Part shown: positions 54,041 to 63,002 of the stretch, piece by piece | How the letters are laid out: every line of letters starts with the position of its first letter | Numbering within the stretch: position 1 is the first letter of the stretch | Assembly (NCBI GenBank): GCA_003215175.1 | Contig: QCKS01000001.1 | Span: 1-64,000 of the forward strand | Reading direction: 5' to 3' | DNA: 64,000 bases | DNA from: Acidimicrobiales bacterium AG-410-I20 | GTDB taxonomy: Bacteria > Actinomycetota > Acidimicrobiia > Acidimicrobiales > MedAcidi-G1 | Notes under the pieces: generated by a model | Databases searched by the model: none | The model's input: only the letters and a program-made list of their open reading frames with translations | What the model was told of the DNA's origin: nothing | Position numbers and translations under genes: made by a program

Positions 54041-54955
54041 TCATTCTGCCAAGGAAAGTTGCAAACGCCAGTATTCAAGTAAATCAGAAAGAGTTTGATC
54101 CAAAGGAATTTCTGGCGACCAGCCCGTATCTTTTCGGATTTTTGATGGGTTTCCACACAAATCTGGCAGGTCTATAGGCCTAAGAAGACTCGAATCAACA
54201 ACTAGTTTCATTGGCGATTGCGAAAGACTTAATAGTTTCTCAGCAACCACTTCAATGCTAGTAGACGACCCACTACACACGTTGTAGGACTCACCTGCTT
54301 TCCCATGAAGCGCTAATAAGCGGTAAGCACGAACAACATCTCTAACATCAGTGAAATCTCTGCGAGCGCTTAAGTTCCCAATAGACAATTCAGAGACTTC
54401 GTTAATTTCATTATGTGCAATTCGAGCTGCTAGGGCGGAACATACAAATTTCTCGCTTTGGCCAGGCCCTAGATGGTTAAAAGCGCGTATGCGAATTACT
54501 TCTTGATCGTGACCGAGATAGGCCTGAAGAGCCAACAAATCAGCAGCAGCTTTAGAAGCAGAGTAAGGAGAAACCGGTCTGAGGGGGGCATTCTCATCTA
54601 GAGGCAGTTGATTAGAGTCAACAACGCCATAAATATCAGCACTCGTTACTGTTATGACTCGTGTGGCGCTATTCAAGGACCGAGAAGCCATCAAAACATT
54701 TAGTGTGCCCTCGGTATTTGATTTAAATGTTTCAGCGACATGATCCCATGATCGACCAACATCAGCTTGCCCAGCCAGATGGAAAATAACATCAGGAGCG
54801 GCGTCATGTATCAATTCAGTAAATCCGTCTAAATCACTTAAGTCAGGGCCACCAGAAATAATGTCCGTCTGAACGACATCATCTCCAGATTCTTCCAAGT
54901 GCCTAATAAGGTATTTACCAACGAAACCGCCGGCTCCAGTAACTAATGCTTTCAT
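54041..54955 (-). CDS. rmd: GDP-6-deoxy-4-keto-D-mannose reductase (GDP-D-rhamnose forming)
   Basis: 304 aa from ATG 54955; an extension upstream would cross the divergent GT2 gene. ALVTGAGGFVGKYLIRHL at the start, TVTSADIYGV, SPYSASKAAADL and RAFNHLGPGQ, ARRDFTDVRDVVRAY, YNVCSGSSTSI match bacterial RMD proteins closely, rather than GDP-fucose synthase. About 50 bases before gmd on the same strand. Together they give GDP-D-rhamnose. Confidence 0.88.
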   Translation of the reverse strand: MKALVTGAGGFVGKYLIRHLEESGDDVVQTDIISGGPDLSDLDGFTELIHDAAPDVIFHLAGQADVGRSWDHVAETFKSNTEGTLNVLMASRSLNSATRVITVTSADIYGVVDSNQLPLDENAPLRPVSPYSASKAAADLLALQAYLGHDQEVIRIRAFNHLGPGQSEKFVCSALAARIAHNEINEVSELSIGNLSARRDFTDVRDVVRAYRLLALHGKAGESYNVCSGSSTSIEVVAEKLLSLSQSPMKLVVDSSLLRPIDLPDLCGNPSKIRKDTGWSPEIPLDQTLSDLLEYWRLQLSLAE

Positions 54956-55047
54956 TAGCGAGAAAGTGTATAGATTTGTATCACAGAAGAAACTGTACGC
55001 CAGACTGCCTCCCTCAACACCCTTAGTAGCGCTAAGGTCCGATACAG

Positions 55048-58000
55048 GTGAAAGTTTTGAAAGAATCAAACCAACCTGAAGAATTAGCTCCAACCACTTC
55101 TGGGGACGTTTTTGTTCCCAAAGTCCAGTTAGTTTTGGTGACCCATAACCCTGGAGAATGGTTTGAAGAGGTGCTTCTAGGGATAGCAGAACAAGATTAT
55201 GCATCCCTTGAAGTAACTGTCGTAGATACAACTAGACGCGCAGTTATCGAAGAAAAAGTAAAGTCACTGCTCCCTCAAAGCAGAGTTCTGCATTTGAAGA
55301 GATCTCCAGGGTTTAGTGCTCTTACTCCAAAGAACTTAAATGCATCTGAAAAGGATCTTTTTTACTTCTTTATCACTGATGACCTTGTGCTCGATGCAAC
55401 CGCGGTTCGCCGTGTAGTCGAATCAGCTCTTGAACTAAATGCAGGGATAGCGGGTCTAAAAGTTTTGGGTGGGGAAAACACAGAAATTCTTCGTGAAGTT
55501 GGATCTTCAATTGATAGGTATGGCACCACTGTTCCTCGCCATCAAATAAACGAGATTGATCAAGGTCAATACGATGGAAGAAAGGAAGTGTTTGCCTCAT
55601 CCTCTTCAGCGTTCTTAGTGCGGAAAGATTTATTTGAAACAATTGGAGGATTTGACCCACTGTTAGGTTTAGTAGATGGCCATACAGACCTCTGTTGGCG
55701 TGCACGACTATTGGGAGCAAAAGTTGTCTTAGCTTCTAATGCAGTAGGTCGAAATGTACTGACTTCTGAACGGCAGGAAAGGACACGACGGCGGCGCGTT
55801 GACTCTACTCGTTTTGGACCCCGGCATCGGATACGTATGATCTGGGCAAATCAAACGATTTCTAAAGCATCAGTCCTTTCGTTAGAGCTACTTTTCCTCA
55901 CTATTCTCGGAACAATCTATGGACTGGCTCGAGGAAAATTTCGACATGCTCAGTCTTTACTAAGTGCATGGATTTGGAACTTCCGCCATTTGCCTAGTGT
56001 TCGAACTCGTCGTTCATTTATTTTTAAGAAAAATACAACTACAAGTATTTCCGATGACGTTCTTGGTGATGTGGCTGGAAATTCTCTGAGGAGAGTAGTA
56101 ACTGGGAGAGGACCTGAAGAACAAAAGAAAGAATCAAGCATTTCTACGCGGTTGCAAAATTTCTGGGTGGCTTTGTTTGGGCCCGGTGGACTAGCGCTTC
56201 TCTTTGGCATTGCAGTTCTAGGGTTCGGGTCACGGCATTTATTAACCAGAGGCCTCCCGGCAGTAGGCAGATTTCAACCGATTCCAGAAAATCCTCTGGA
56301 TCTTTTTCATTCCTGGTGGACAGGTTGGAGATCGACAGCCGGAGGAATACTTGATAACGGGATCGACGGATTAGCTCTCTTAGGTGGTTTGGGATGGATC
56401 CTCCCCTTTGACCCAGAAGTAGTAATGGCAATTGTTGTCTTGGCGATGTTCCCAATTGGAGCAATAGGTATATGGCAACTAGTCCAGCCGGTTGGAGGGG
56501 GAAGATCACGGGCGGCTGCTGTGACCATCTACTTAGCCATACCAACGCCTTATCATGCAATAGCTGAAGGAAGGTTTGGCCCTCTAGTCACCTATGCCCT
56601 GCTTCCTTGGATCATTCATCGGCTTTCACTAGCTCAAGGAGTTGTTCCGTATGGCGAAAAAGGAGGCGACCCTGGTCCAGGAGCAGTAATCAGGAATTTC
56701 TGGTCTGACGTTACGGCCTCAGGCCTACTTTTGGCGCTTGCGATCTTCTTTGAACCACTAATTGTTATTCCAACCGCAATAGCAATCACTGCTTTGCTAA
56801 TAGGAAGTCTCTTCGCTGGGAGTTCTGCAGGGTTGCTTCGTCTTGTACTTGTATCTATTGGGATGTCAGTGATAGCAGCTGCAGTTCATTTTCCTATCGT
56901 GGCGGATTTAATAAACGGACAGCCGTTAGAAGCGTGGCTAGTTTTTGATAACTGGCCGATTGGAGATGTGGGCCCTGAATCTCTCTTGCGATTCGATACA
57001 GGCACATTTGGAATCTCAAACTTAGCTTGGGTGTTCTTAGCCATTCCCGCTATTTCATTACTCGGAACTAGTGGTTGGCGTCTCGCTGTAGTGGTTCGGT
57101 CTTGGTTCTTAATTATTGGAGGCTTTTCCGCTGTTTATTTTGTTGATCAAGGGTGGTTCTCTGGCCAGGCACCTTCAGCAGAGTTACTCATAGTCCCGGC
57201 AACAGTCGGAGTTGCCTTGGCCTCCGCAGCCGGAGTTTCATCTCTAGGTCAAGAATTGGTCACGAACACAAGACGGCGAAGATATATTACTGCCTTTTTA
57301 TTTTCCGGAGCGCTCACATTAGCAGTCATACCTGTTTTGTTCGCTTCCCTAGAAGGCAGATGGGGCTTGCCCGAAAAAGATTTTTCAGACACGGTACCTT
57401 ATTTGCTAGGAGAAGAGGACGTAGAAGGTTTACGAACTGATACCCCAACGAGTCGTGTGCTTTGGATTGGGGACCCGAGTTTATTGCCCGCTGCTGGCAT
57501 AGAGATCCAAAATGGCACCGGATTAGCTCTTACAGATGGTTATCCAAACGTAAGTGATCAATCTCCCTTTCAAGAGTCAAAATCACCCGTAATCACAGAC
57601 TTGCGTAATTCAGTGGTATCTACATTAAAAGGCGACATCAGTCGCCTCGGGGAACAGGTTGGAGCATGGGGAGTCAGCCATATAGTTCTGATAGAAAGAT
57701 CTGCTCCTATTCCTTATGGAGATGCTGCTAAACCTTTGCCAGATGAGTACTTTTCTTCGTTTACTCGACAACTAGACCTTGAACGAGTGGAAGGCTTGAA
57801 CGGATCTCTAGAAATTTTCCGCAATACAGCCATTGAACCCATTCATGCAGTTGTAAGAGATGGGACTGGACGGACTGTACCCATGACGGTCGAAGAGAGC
57901 GGGTACGCCTCTTTCAAAATTCAATCCATTGTAGATGGGGCGTATCGCTGGAGATTAGGTCCTGTTGAACACTGGGAATTTGTTCCTATAACGGGATCTT

Positions 58001-58185
58001 CTGGTGAAACTATCCTCGGTCCTTCAGGTGAACCTACGGTTCGGATGGCTTCTGGATCCATCGGTCAACTTAGATTAAGTCAAAATGACGATAGTTCTGA
58101 TCGGCTCATTCAACTGGTTGTACTAATGATCGCTGTTCTATTTACAAGTTGGTCTCATGCAGAACGAAAGAAGCAAATGATATGA
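55048..58185 (+). CDS. Giant GT2 glycosyltransferase fused to polytopic membrane domain
   Basis: 1045 aa, GTG start. GT-A domain at about 25-260: VQLVLVTHNPGEWFEEVL, FFITDDLVLD (acidic motif) and GFDPLLGLVDGHTDLCWRAR. A membrane helix near 280, then from about 370 to 780 about twelve helices, then a soluble C-terminal domain of ~250 residues. Actinobacteria carry similar ~1000-1200 aa proteins paired with a DUF5719 protein, as here; they are thought to act in cell-envelope glycan assembly but are poorly characterised. Overlaps the next gene by 4 bases (ATGA). Divergent from rmd. Confidence 0.85.
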   Translation: MKVLKESNQPEELAPTTSGDVFVPKVQLVLVTHNPGEWFEEVLLGIAEQDYASLEVTVVDTTRRAVIEEKVKSLLPQSRVLHLKRSPGFSALTPKNLNASEKDLFYFFITDDLVLDATAVRRVVESALELNAGIAGLKVLGGENTEILREVGSSIDRYGTTVPRHQINEIDQGQYDGRKEVFASSSSAFLVRKDLFETIGGFDPLLGLVDGHTDLCWRARLLGAKVVLASNAVGRNVLTSERQERTRRRRVDSTRFGPRHRIRMIWANQTISKASVLSLELLFLTILGTIYGLARGKFRHAQSLLSAWIWNFRHLPSVRTRRSFIFKKNTTTSISDDVLGDVAGNSLRRVVTGRGPEEQKKESSISTRLQNFWVALFGPGGLALLFGIAVLGFGSRHLLTRGLPAVGRFQPIPENPLDLFHSWWTGWRSTAGGILDNGIDGLALLGGLGWILPFDPEVVMAIVVLAMFPIGAIGIWQLVQPVGGGRSRAAAVTIYLAIPTPYHAIAEGRFGPLVTYALLPWIIHRLSLAQGVVPYGEKGGDPGPGAVIRNFWSDVTASGLLLALAIFFEPLIVIPTAIAITALLIGSLFAGSSAGLLRLVLVSIGMSVIAAAVHFPIVADLINGQPLEAWLVFDNWPIGDVGPESLLRFDTGTFGISNLAWVFLAIPAISLLGTSGWRLAVVVRSWFLIIGGFSAVYFVDQGWFSGQAPSAELLIVPATVGVALASAAGVSSLGQELVTNTRRRRYITAFLFSGALTLAVIPVLFASLEGRWGLPEKDFSDTVPYLLGEEDVEGLRTDTPTSRVLWIGDPSLLPAAGIEIQNGTGLALTDGYPNVSDQSPFQESKSPVITDLRNSVVSTLKGDISRLGEQVGAWGVSHIVLIERSAPIPYGDAAKPLPDEYFSSFTRQLDLERVEGLNGSLEIFRNTAIEPIHAVVRDGTGRTVPMTVEESGYASFKIQSIVDGAYRWRLGPVEHWEFVPITGSSGETILGPSGEPTVRMASGSIGQLRLSQNDDSSDRLIQLVVLMIAVLFTSWSHAERKKQMI

Positions 58186-59657
58186 ATGCAGTTCGCCTTC
58201 CTGCACTAGTTGTTGTCGCTGCACTAGTAGTTGGGGCTTTTGTTTTCAAAACGCAGGAAAAGGAAGAGAGTTTGCAAGTTGCAGATCCAATAAGTTACTC
58301 GGAGTTATCTTTCGGTTCTTCAGTGGAGGAAGTATCAGGAGATGTTTGGTTTTGTGTCGGGCCGACAAACAAACTTGGTGGGATAGATGAACAAGTCATA
58401 ACTATTACCAACTTGCGTCCAGAAATTACAGAGGGTCTCAAATTAAGTGTTTCCAATAGCGATGGAAGTTTGACAGAAAGATCCATACAGATTGAAGCAC
58501 AAGGGGTCCTAGAGATTCTCACCAGTCAAGAAAGAGACACTGCTTCATACGTTGGAGTCACTATTGAGGCACCTCAAGGCGGAGTGCTAGTAGAGCAACA
58601 GCTGCAAGCCACCGACTTCTCAGGAGTTGATCAAAGACCTTGTGTTACAACTGCTTCATCTTCTTGGATCGTGCCATGGGGGACCACTGAACGTCCAGGG
58701 ACGCAGCAAACGTTGCTGCTCTATAATCCATTTCAAGCAACAGCAGTAGCAGATCTACTTTTTGTTGGTAATCAAGGACTACGGGAGACCCTTGACTCTC
58801 AAGGGGTCGTTATACCAGGTCGTTCTATCGTGACTTATGATCTCGCCGAACGGATTCCAGACACCGCATTGCTTTCTTCGTATATCGAGGTTCGTTCCGG
58901 ACAACTTATAGTTTCTGGAATCACGATTGCGGATGGAACAGCTCCGTCAGGGATAAAAGGTCTTAACGCAAGTTATGGATCTCCTGAGGTAGGAGGTGAC
59001 TTGTTCTTGCCTGGCTCTGACGGGGAAACATTTACAGGATCAGTCGTGATTGTGAATCCAAGTGAATCAGCAGTTGAAGGAGAGCTTGTCGTAAGGCCCA
59101 CAAATCCTGATGTATTTGTAGAACCGGTTGGTTTCGTGTTACGTGCAGGACAGCGCGAAGAGATTCGACTTTCTGACTACACCCGATTTGAAGGCATCGG
59201 TCCTTACTCGCTTTATGTCCGAAGTTTAGATAATCCGAGTTTGTCTGCTTCGTATATTCGCCAATTCTCGGATCAGGAAGTGTCTATTGAATCTACGGAT
59301 TCTTCAATTTCATCAACTACTGGGCTTCATGTCTTACCTGCCATCGGGTACGGATCAACCCGTTGGTTCTTGAATGTGTCTGGGTCTTCCGGAAACCCTG
59401 CAGTAGTAACTCTCTTTAATCCAAGTTTAAAAAGCATCTCATCGGTAACTCTTTCAACTGAACAAGACATGAATTTGCCTGACCCATTTGAACTTGATCC
59501 TGGGGATAGAGCGACCTTACAGATTGATACAACTGCGTTAATTGAAGTTGGATCCTCTTCTCCAGTGATTGTGGTCAGGGAGTGGCTTGGGCCAGAGGGC
59601 TGGGTTAATGCTTATGGAGTCTCTGTAGAGGGTTCTGTCGTAGCAATAGAGCGTTAG
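58182..59657 (+). CDS. DUF5719-like exported protein
   Basis: About 491 aa from ATG 58182, which overlaps the preceding TGA (ATGA); an upstream TTG at 58149 is rejected. One N-terminal membrane/signal segment (ALVVVAALVVGAFVF). The rest is beta-rich with repeated motifs of the type LLLYNPFQATAVADLLF, VVIVNPSESAVEGEL and VTLFNPSLKSISSVTL, three or more similar Ig-like units. This is the layout of DUF5719 proteins next to giant GT2 genes. Function unknown; translational coupling suggests a partner of the GT2 protein. Confidence 0.78.
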   Translation: MNAVRLPALVVVAALVVGAFVFKTQEKEESLQVADPISYSELSFGSSVEEVSGDVWFCVGPTNKLGGIDEQVITITNLRPEITEGLKLSVSNSDGSLTERSIQIEAQGVLEILTSQERDTASYVGVTIEAPQGGVLVEQQLQATDFSGVDQRPCVTTASSSWIVPWGTTERPGTQQTLLLYNPFQATAVADLLFVGNQGLRETLDSQGVVIPGRSIVTYDLAERIPDTALLSSYIEVRSGQLIVSGITIADGTAPSGIKGLNASYGSPEVGGDLFLPGSDGETFTGSVVIVNPSESAVEGELVVRPTNPDVFVEPVGFVLRAGQREEIRLSDYTRFEGIGPYSLYVRSLDNPSLSASYIRQFSDQEVSIESTDSSISSTTGLHVLPAIGYGSTRWFLNVSGSSGNPAVVTLFNPSLKSISSVTLSTEQDMNLPDPFELDPGDRATLQIDTTALIEVGSSSPVIVVREWLGPEGWVNAYGVSVEGSVVAIER

Positions 59658-59673
59658 TTTCTTTGAAAAAAAG

Positions 59674-59714
59674 AAATCCCCGCAACTTAGCGTGAGAGCC
59701 TTGTTACGGGGTTT
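59674..59714. terminator. Probable bidirectional terminator hairpin
   Basis: AAATCCCCGCAAC (about 59674-59686) can pair with GTTACGGGGTTT (59703-59714): AAC/GTT, one C-A mismatch, G-C, four C-G, then AAA/TTT, with a 16-base loop. A-run upstream and T-run downstream on both strands suit a terminator shared by the convergent DUF5719-like and thioredoxin-like genes. Confidence 0.55.
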
Positions 59715-59833
59715 CGTTGCTATTCCATAAAGGAGTAACTCCATCAAACTTAGGCATATAAATCGCTTCGTGTCTAATTGGGCGACTAGAAAAAAGTAAA
59801 AATTTTTATTTTGGGATCTTTATTAAATCGTTT

Positions 59834-60262
59834 TTAGGCGTCAGTATCGTCTAATTCTCTGAGTTCTGCTAACGACGACCATAAATCCGAAGAACTTACA
59901 GGACCAAGAAAATGAGATCTCACCACTCCTTGTGTGTCAATAAGAGCAACCAGCGGTACAGCTTCAATTTTGTAACGATCATGCAGGTCTTTATCTTTTT
60001 TTGCTTCCACTTCGTGAACAACAACTTGGCTACTGGCAAGAGGAACAGCTTTGGATATTACTTCAGAGCATGTATCGCAGGAAGAAGAAGTGAATACAGC
60101 GACTAACCAAGGAATATCAGGTGAAAGAAAGTCCTTTCGGTTGACTTGATCAGGTATCGACCATCCGGTCCTTACAGGAGCATCCGAAGAACTGCGCTGG
60201 AATTTGTATGCAAGAATTCCTGCAACTGAAGCTACTAGAAGAAGTAGGTAGAATCGATCCAC
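59834..60262 (-). CDS. Membrane-anchored thioredoxin-like protein
   Basis: 142 aa, GTG start. One N-terminal helix (about 4-19), then a thioredoxin fold with the redox pair in SSSCDTCSEV (Cys62, Cys65) and the cis-Pro loop EAVPLVALID. Here the first active-site residue is ordinary Cys, unlike the selenoprotein at 1380-1901. Probably an extracytoplasmic oxidoreductase. It follows ftsH by 6 bases on the same strand. Confidence 0.85.
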   Translation of the reverse strand: MDRFYLLLLVASVAGILAYKFQRSSSDAPVRTGWSIPDQVNRKDFLSPDIPWLVAVFTSSSCDTCSEVISKAVPLASSQVVVHEVEAKKDKDLHDRYKIEAVPLVALIDTQGVVRSHFLGPVSSSDLWSSLAELRELDDTDA

Positions 60263-60268
60263 GTTAGA

Positions 60269-62167
60269 TCAGTCAGCGTGAGATGGTTCTGTAGTTGGCT
60301 CCGCCGACGGATCAGTGCTTTCCGCAAGATCAGTGAGCCTCATAACTTCTTCACCAGAAATTGTTTCATGTTCTAGTAGAGCTCTTGCTATCAGATCCAA
60401 TGCATTACGGTTTTCTGTAAGAAGAGATCTGCAGCGATCTTCCTGGTTATGAAGAATTCTCTTTACCTCTTCATCAATCTCTCTTGCCGTGTCATCGCTG
60501 TAATCGCGGCTCTGCATGAGATCGTCCCCAAGGAATACTTGATTCTGGCTTCCCCAAGCCATAGGACCGATACGATCACTCATTCCCCATTCGCGAACCA
60601 TCTTTCTCGCAAGTTCAGTTGCACCTACCAGATCATTTTGCGCACCTGTTGAAGTAACTCCAAAAACTAACTCCTCAGCGATTCGTCCTCCCATGCGAAC
60701 CACTAAAGAGTCCTCAATGTAATCCTGACGATAGATATGTCGTTCTTCTTCTGGGAGTTGCATTGTTACTCCTAAAGCCATTCCGCTTGGGATAATGGTG
60801 ACTTTATGAAGAGGGTCGGCATTTGGAAGCACAGCAGCGCAAAGGGCATGGCCTGCTTCATGGTAAGCAATAGCTTCTTTTTCTGCAGATGTTAGAGCCA
60901 TCGACTCACGTTTCTGACCCATTAGGGTTCTATCTCGAGCTGCTTCAAAGTGCTCTGCAGATATAGCATCTTGTGAACTTCGAACAGCTATAAGCGCAGC
61001 TTCATTAATGAGGTTTGATAAATCGGCTCCACTCATTCCTGGTGTTCCTCGTGCTACAAGATCAAGATCAACGTCTTCAGAAAGGTTCTTCCCCTTTGCG
61101 TGGACTCCAAGGATCTCGCGGCGATCTTCAAGTTCCGGTAAAGGGACTACTACTTGGCGATCGAATCTTCCTGGCCTTAACAAAGCAGGGTCAAGAATGT
61201 CGGGACGGTTTGTTGCCGCAAGCATTACTATTCCCTCGCTTGCCTCAAAACCATCCATTTCGGAAAGCATTTGATTCAAAGTTTGCTCTCGCTCATCGTG
61301 TCCACCTCCGAGCCCTGCGCCCCGTTTACGGCCAATAGAGTCAAGTTCGTCAATAAAAATGATCGCTCGACCCATTTTTCTAGCGGTTTCAAATAGGTCG
61401 CGAACTCGACTAGCGCCTACGCCAACAAACATTTCCATGAAGTCTGATCCAGTTACTGAGAGAAATGGAACACCAGCTTCTCCAGCAACTGCTCGGGCAA
61501 TAAGTGTTTTACCAGTACCGGGGGGGCCAACAAGTAAAACTCCCTTAGGCACTCGTGCACCGATTTCGGAAAATTTTTCTGGTTCTTTCAGAAAATCAAC
61601 AACTTCTCGTATTTCTTGTTTGACCCCTTCATATCCAGCTACGTCTTCGAAAGTGGTCCCTGGCTGCTCTGAAGAATACGACTTTGCTCTGGAGCGACCG
61701 ATTGACATCATCCCACTCATTTGGCCTTGAGCTCGGCGGTTAATCCACCAAAAGAAAAGAATAATCAGAGAAACTGGCAGCAGAAGAGGAAGCCATGTTT
61801 GGAAAAATCCTGGTTGTGGGGTCTTAAACTCAACTGTTGCTGAGCTTGCATCAAGGATTTGACGATCAGTGGGAGAAAGTTCTAGCGGTCCAGTGGTGCT
61901 GTATTCGTCTCCGTTGACAGATTCTGCTTGAATTTTTCCTGTTTGGTTGTTGATATTTATTTCGATTATTTCCTCAGCAATAACTTTTGAAAGGAATTGG
62001 TCATAAGGAATTGAAGTGGAATCATCTGAAGAGTTAAATGCCGGATAGATGATGAAAGCTCCGATAAGACCCATTAGGAGCCAGATGCTCCATTTAGGCC
62101 AACCGCGCCCACTTTTTTCTGGAAGCGGTTCAGGTGGTTGTTTCATTTCATCAGGACGTTTAGCCAT
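60269..62167 (-). CDS. ftsH: ATP-dependent zinc metalloprotease
   Basis: 632 aa. Two N-terminal membrane helices (about 28-44 and 123-142), AAA domain with Walker A GPPGTGKT (214-221), Walker [10 protein letters not shown], second-region-of-homology [20 protein letters not shown], and the zinc site HEAGH (436-440). Hexameric membrane quality-control protease. Normal length; C-terminal tail rich in Thr/Ser/Glu. Confidence 0.97.
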   Translation of the reverse strand: MAKRPDEMKQPPEPLPEKSGRGWPKWSIWLLMGLIGAFIIYPAFNSSDDSTSIPYDQFLSKVIAEEIIEININNQTGKIQAESVNGDEYSTTGPLELSPTDRQILDASSATVEFKTPQPGFFQTWLPLLLPVSLIILFFWWINRRAQGQMSGMMSIGRSRAKSYSSEQPGTTFEDVAGYEGVKQEIREVVDFLKEPEKFSEIGARVPKGVLLVGPPGTGKTLIARAVAGEAGVPFLSVTGSDFMEMFVGVGASRVRDLFETARKMGRAIIFIDELDSIGRKRGAGLGGGHDEREQTLNQMLSEMDGFEASEGIVMLAATNRPDILDPALLRPGRFDRQVVVPLPELEDRREILGVHAKGKNLSEDVDLDLVARGTPGMSGADLSNLINEAALIAVRSSQDAISAEHFEAARDRTLMGQKRESMALTSAEKEAIAYHEAGHALCAAVLPNADPLHKVTIIPSGMALGVTMQLPEEERHIYRQDYIEDSLVVRMGGRIAEELVFGVTSTGAQNDLVGATELARKMVREWGMSDRIGPMAWGSQNQVFLGDDLMQSRDYSDDTAREIDEEVKRILHNQEDRCRSLLTENRNALDLIARALLEHETISGEEVMRLTDLAESTDPSAEPTTEPSHAD

Positions 62168-62243
62168 ACTTTAATGTTAGAGGTCTCAGAACTTGTTAGT
62201 GCCCTGAGGTACAGGGTTGTTTTCTTCTGTGTAGTGTTTGACG

Positions 62244-63002
62244 ATGGATTCTGTTGAAAATATTTCTCAATCAGATGAAAAACCTTGGGGAATTAAGCAT
62301 GTCGCAACTGGCGTAGTTCTATCCATAGTTTCATCAGTCATCGTAGGATCGTTAGTTCTTACCTTCGGAGATTGGGACCCTATTCCGCTATGGATCACTG
62401 CTTTATTGCAGATCCCATTGTGGTTTGGTTTATTAGGAGTCCCATGGGTAGTTCTTCGACACAGCAATCTCTCTTGGAAAGAGAATCTTGGGGTTCCTTT
62501 ACTGGTTCTAAGAAAAGGTGTCTTACAACTGGATGCACAGGAGAAAAGAGTTTCTATAACAAAAAATCAATGTATTCAAGGGTTTTTTATCGGTGTATTC
62601 AGTCAAGCACTATTGGTCCCACTCTTGTATCTACCGGCACTTATTTTTGTAGACGATTTAGACGTATCAGGACCAGCTCGGGAGTTAACGAGCCGCGCCC
62701 ACGGTTTGGGAATTTTCTTACTTATTTTGATAGTTGTGATAGGGGCGCCAGTTGTTGAAGAATTATTTTTCCGGGGGTTTGCATTAAAGGCATTTCAAGA
62801 CCGCTGGTCTCAGAGAACAGCGTTGATGGCAAGCTCAGTGCTTTTCGGAATAATTCACTTCCAACCTCTTCAATTCCCCGCTTTAGTACTATTTGGTTTA
62901 ATAGCAGGAAAGTTAACTCAACGAGATGGTCATCTAGGAAGAGCAATGTGGGCGCACGCAGGCTTTAACGCCTATACGGTCTTTGTTTTGGTGTACCTGT
63001 GA
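62244..63002 (+). CDS. CPBP-family intramembrane metalloprotease (Abi)
   Basis: About 252 aa from ATG 62244 (TTG two codons earlier possible). About seven membrane segments. The CPBP signatures are present: VVEELFFRGFAL (Glu-Glu ... Arg), FGIIHFQPLQ (His) and MWAHAGFNAYT (His and Asn). This Rce1-like fold cleaves or processes membrane proteins; roles vary from prenyl-protein processing to bacteriocin immunity. GTGA overlap with the next gene. Confidence 0.88.
   Translation: MDSVENISQSDEKPWGIKHVATGVVLSIVSSVIVGSLVLTFGDWDPIPLWITALLQIPLWFGLLGVPWVVLRHSNLSWKENLGVPLLVLRKGVLQLDAQEKRVSITKNQCIQGFFIGVFSQALLVPLLYLPALIFVDDLDVSGPARELTSRAHGLGIFLLILIVVIGAPVVEELFFRGFALKAFQDRWSQRTALMASSVLFGIIHFQPLQFPALVLFGLIAGKLTQRDGHLGRAMWAHAGFNAYTVFVLVYL

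Noticed and set aside
54956-55231. N-terminal extension of the rmd gene to 55231
   Set aside because: It would run antisense through the start of the giant GT2 gene; ATG 54955 begins exactly at the family's usual N-terminus.
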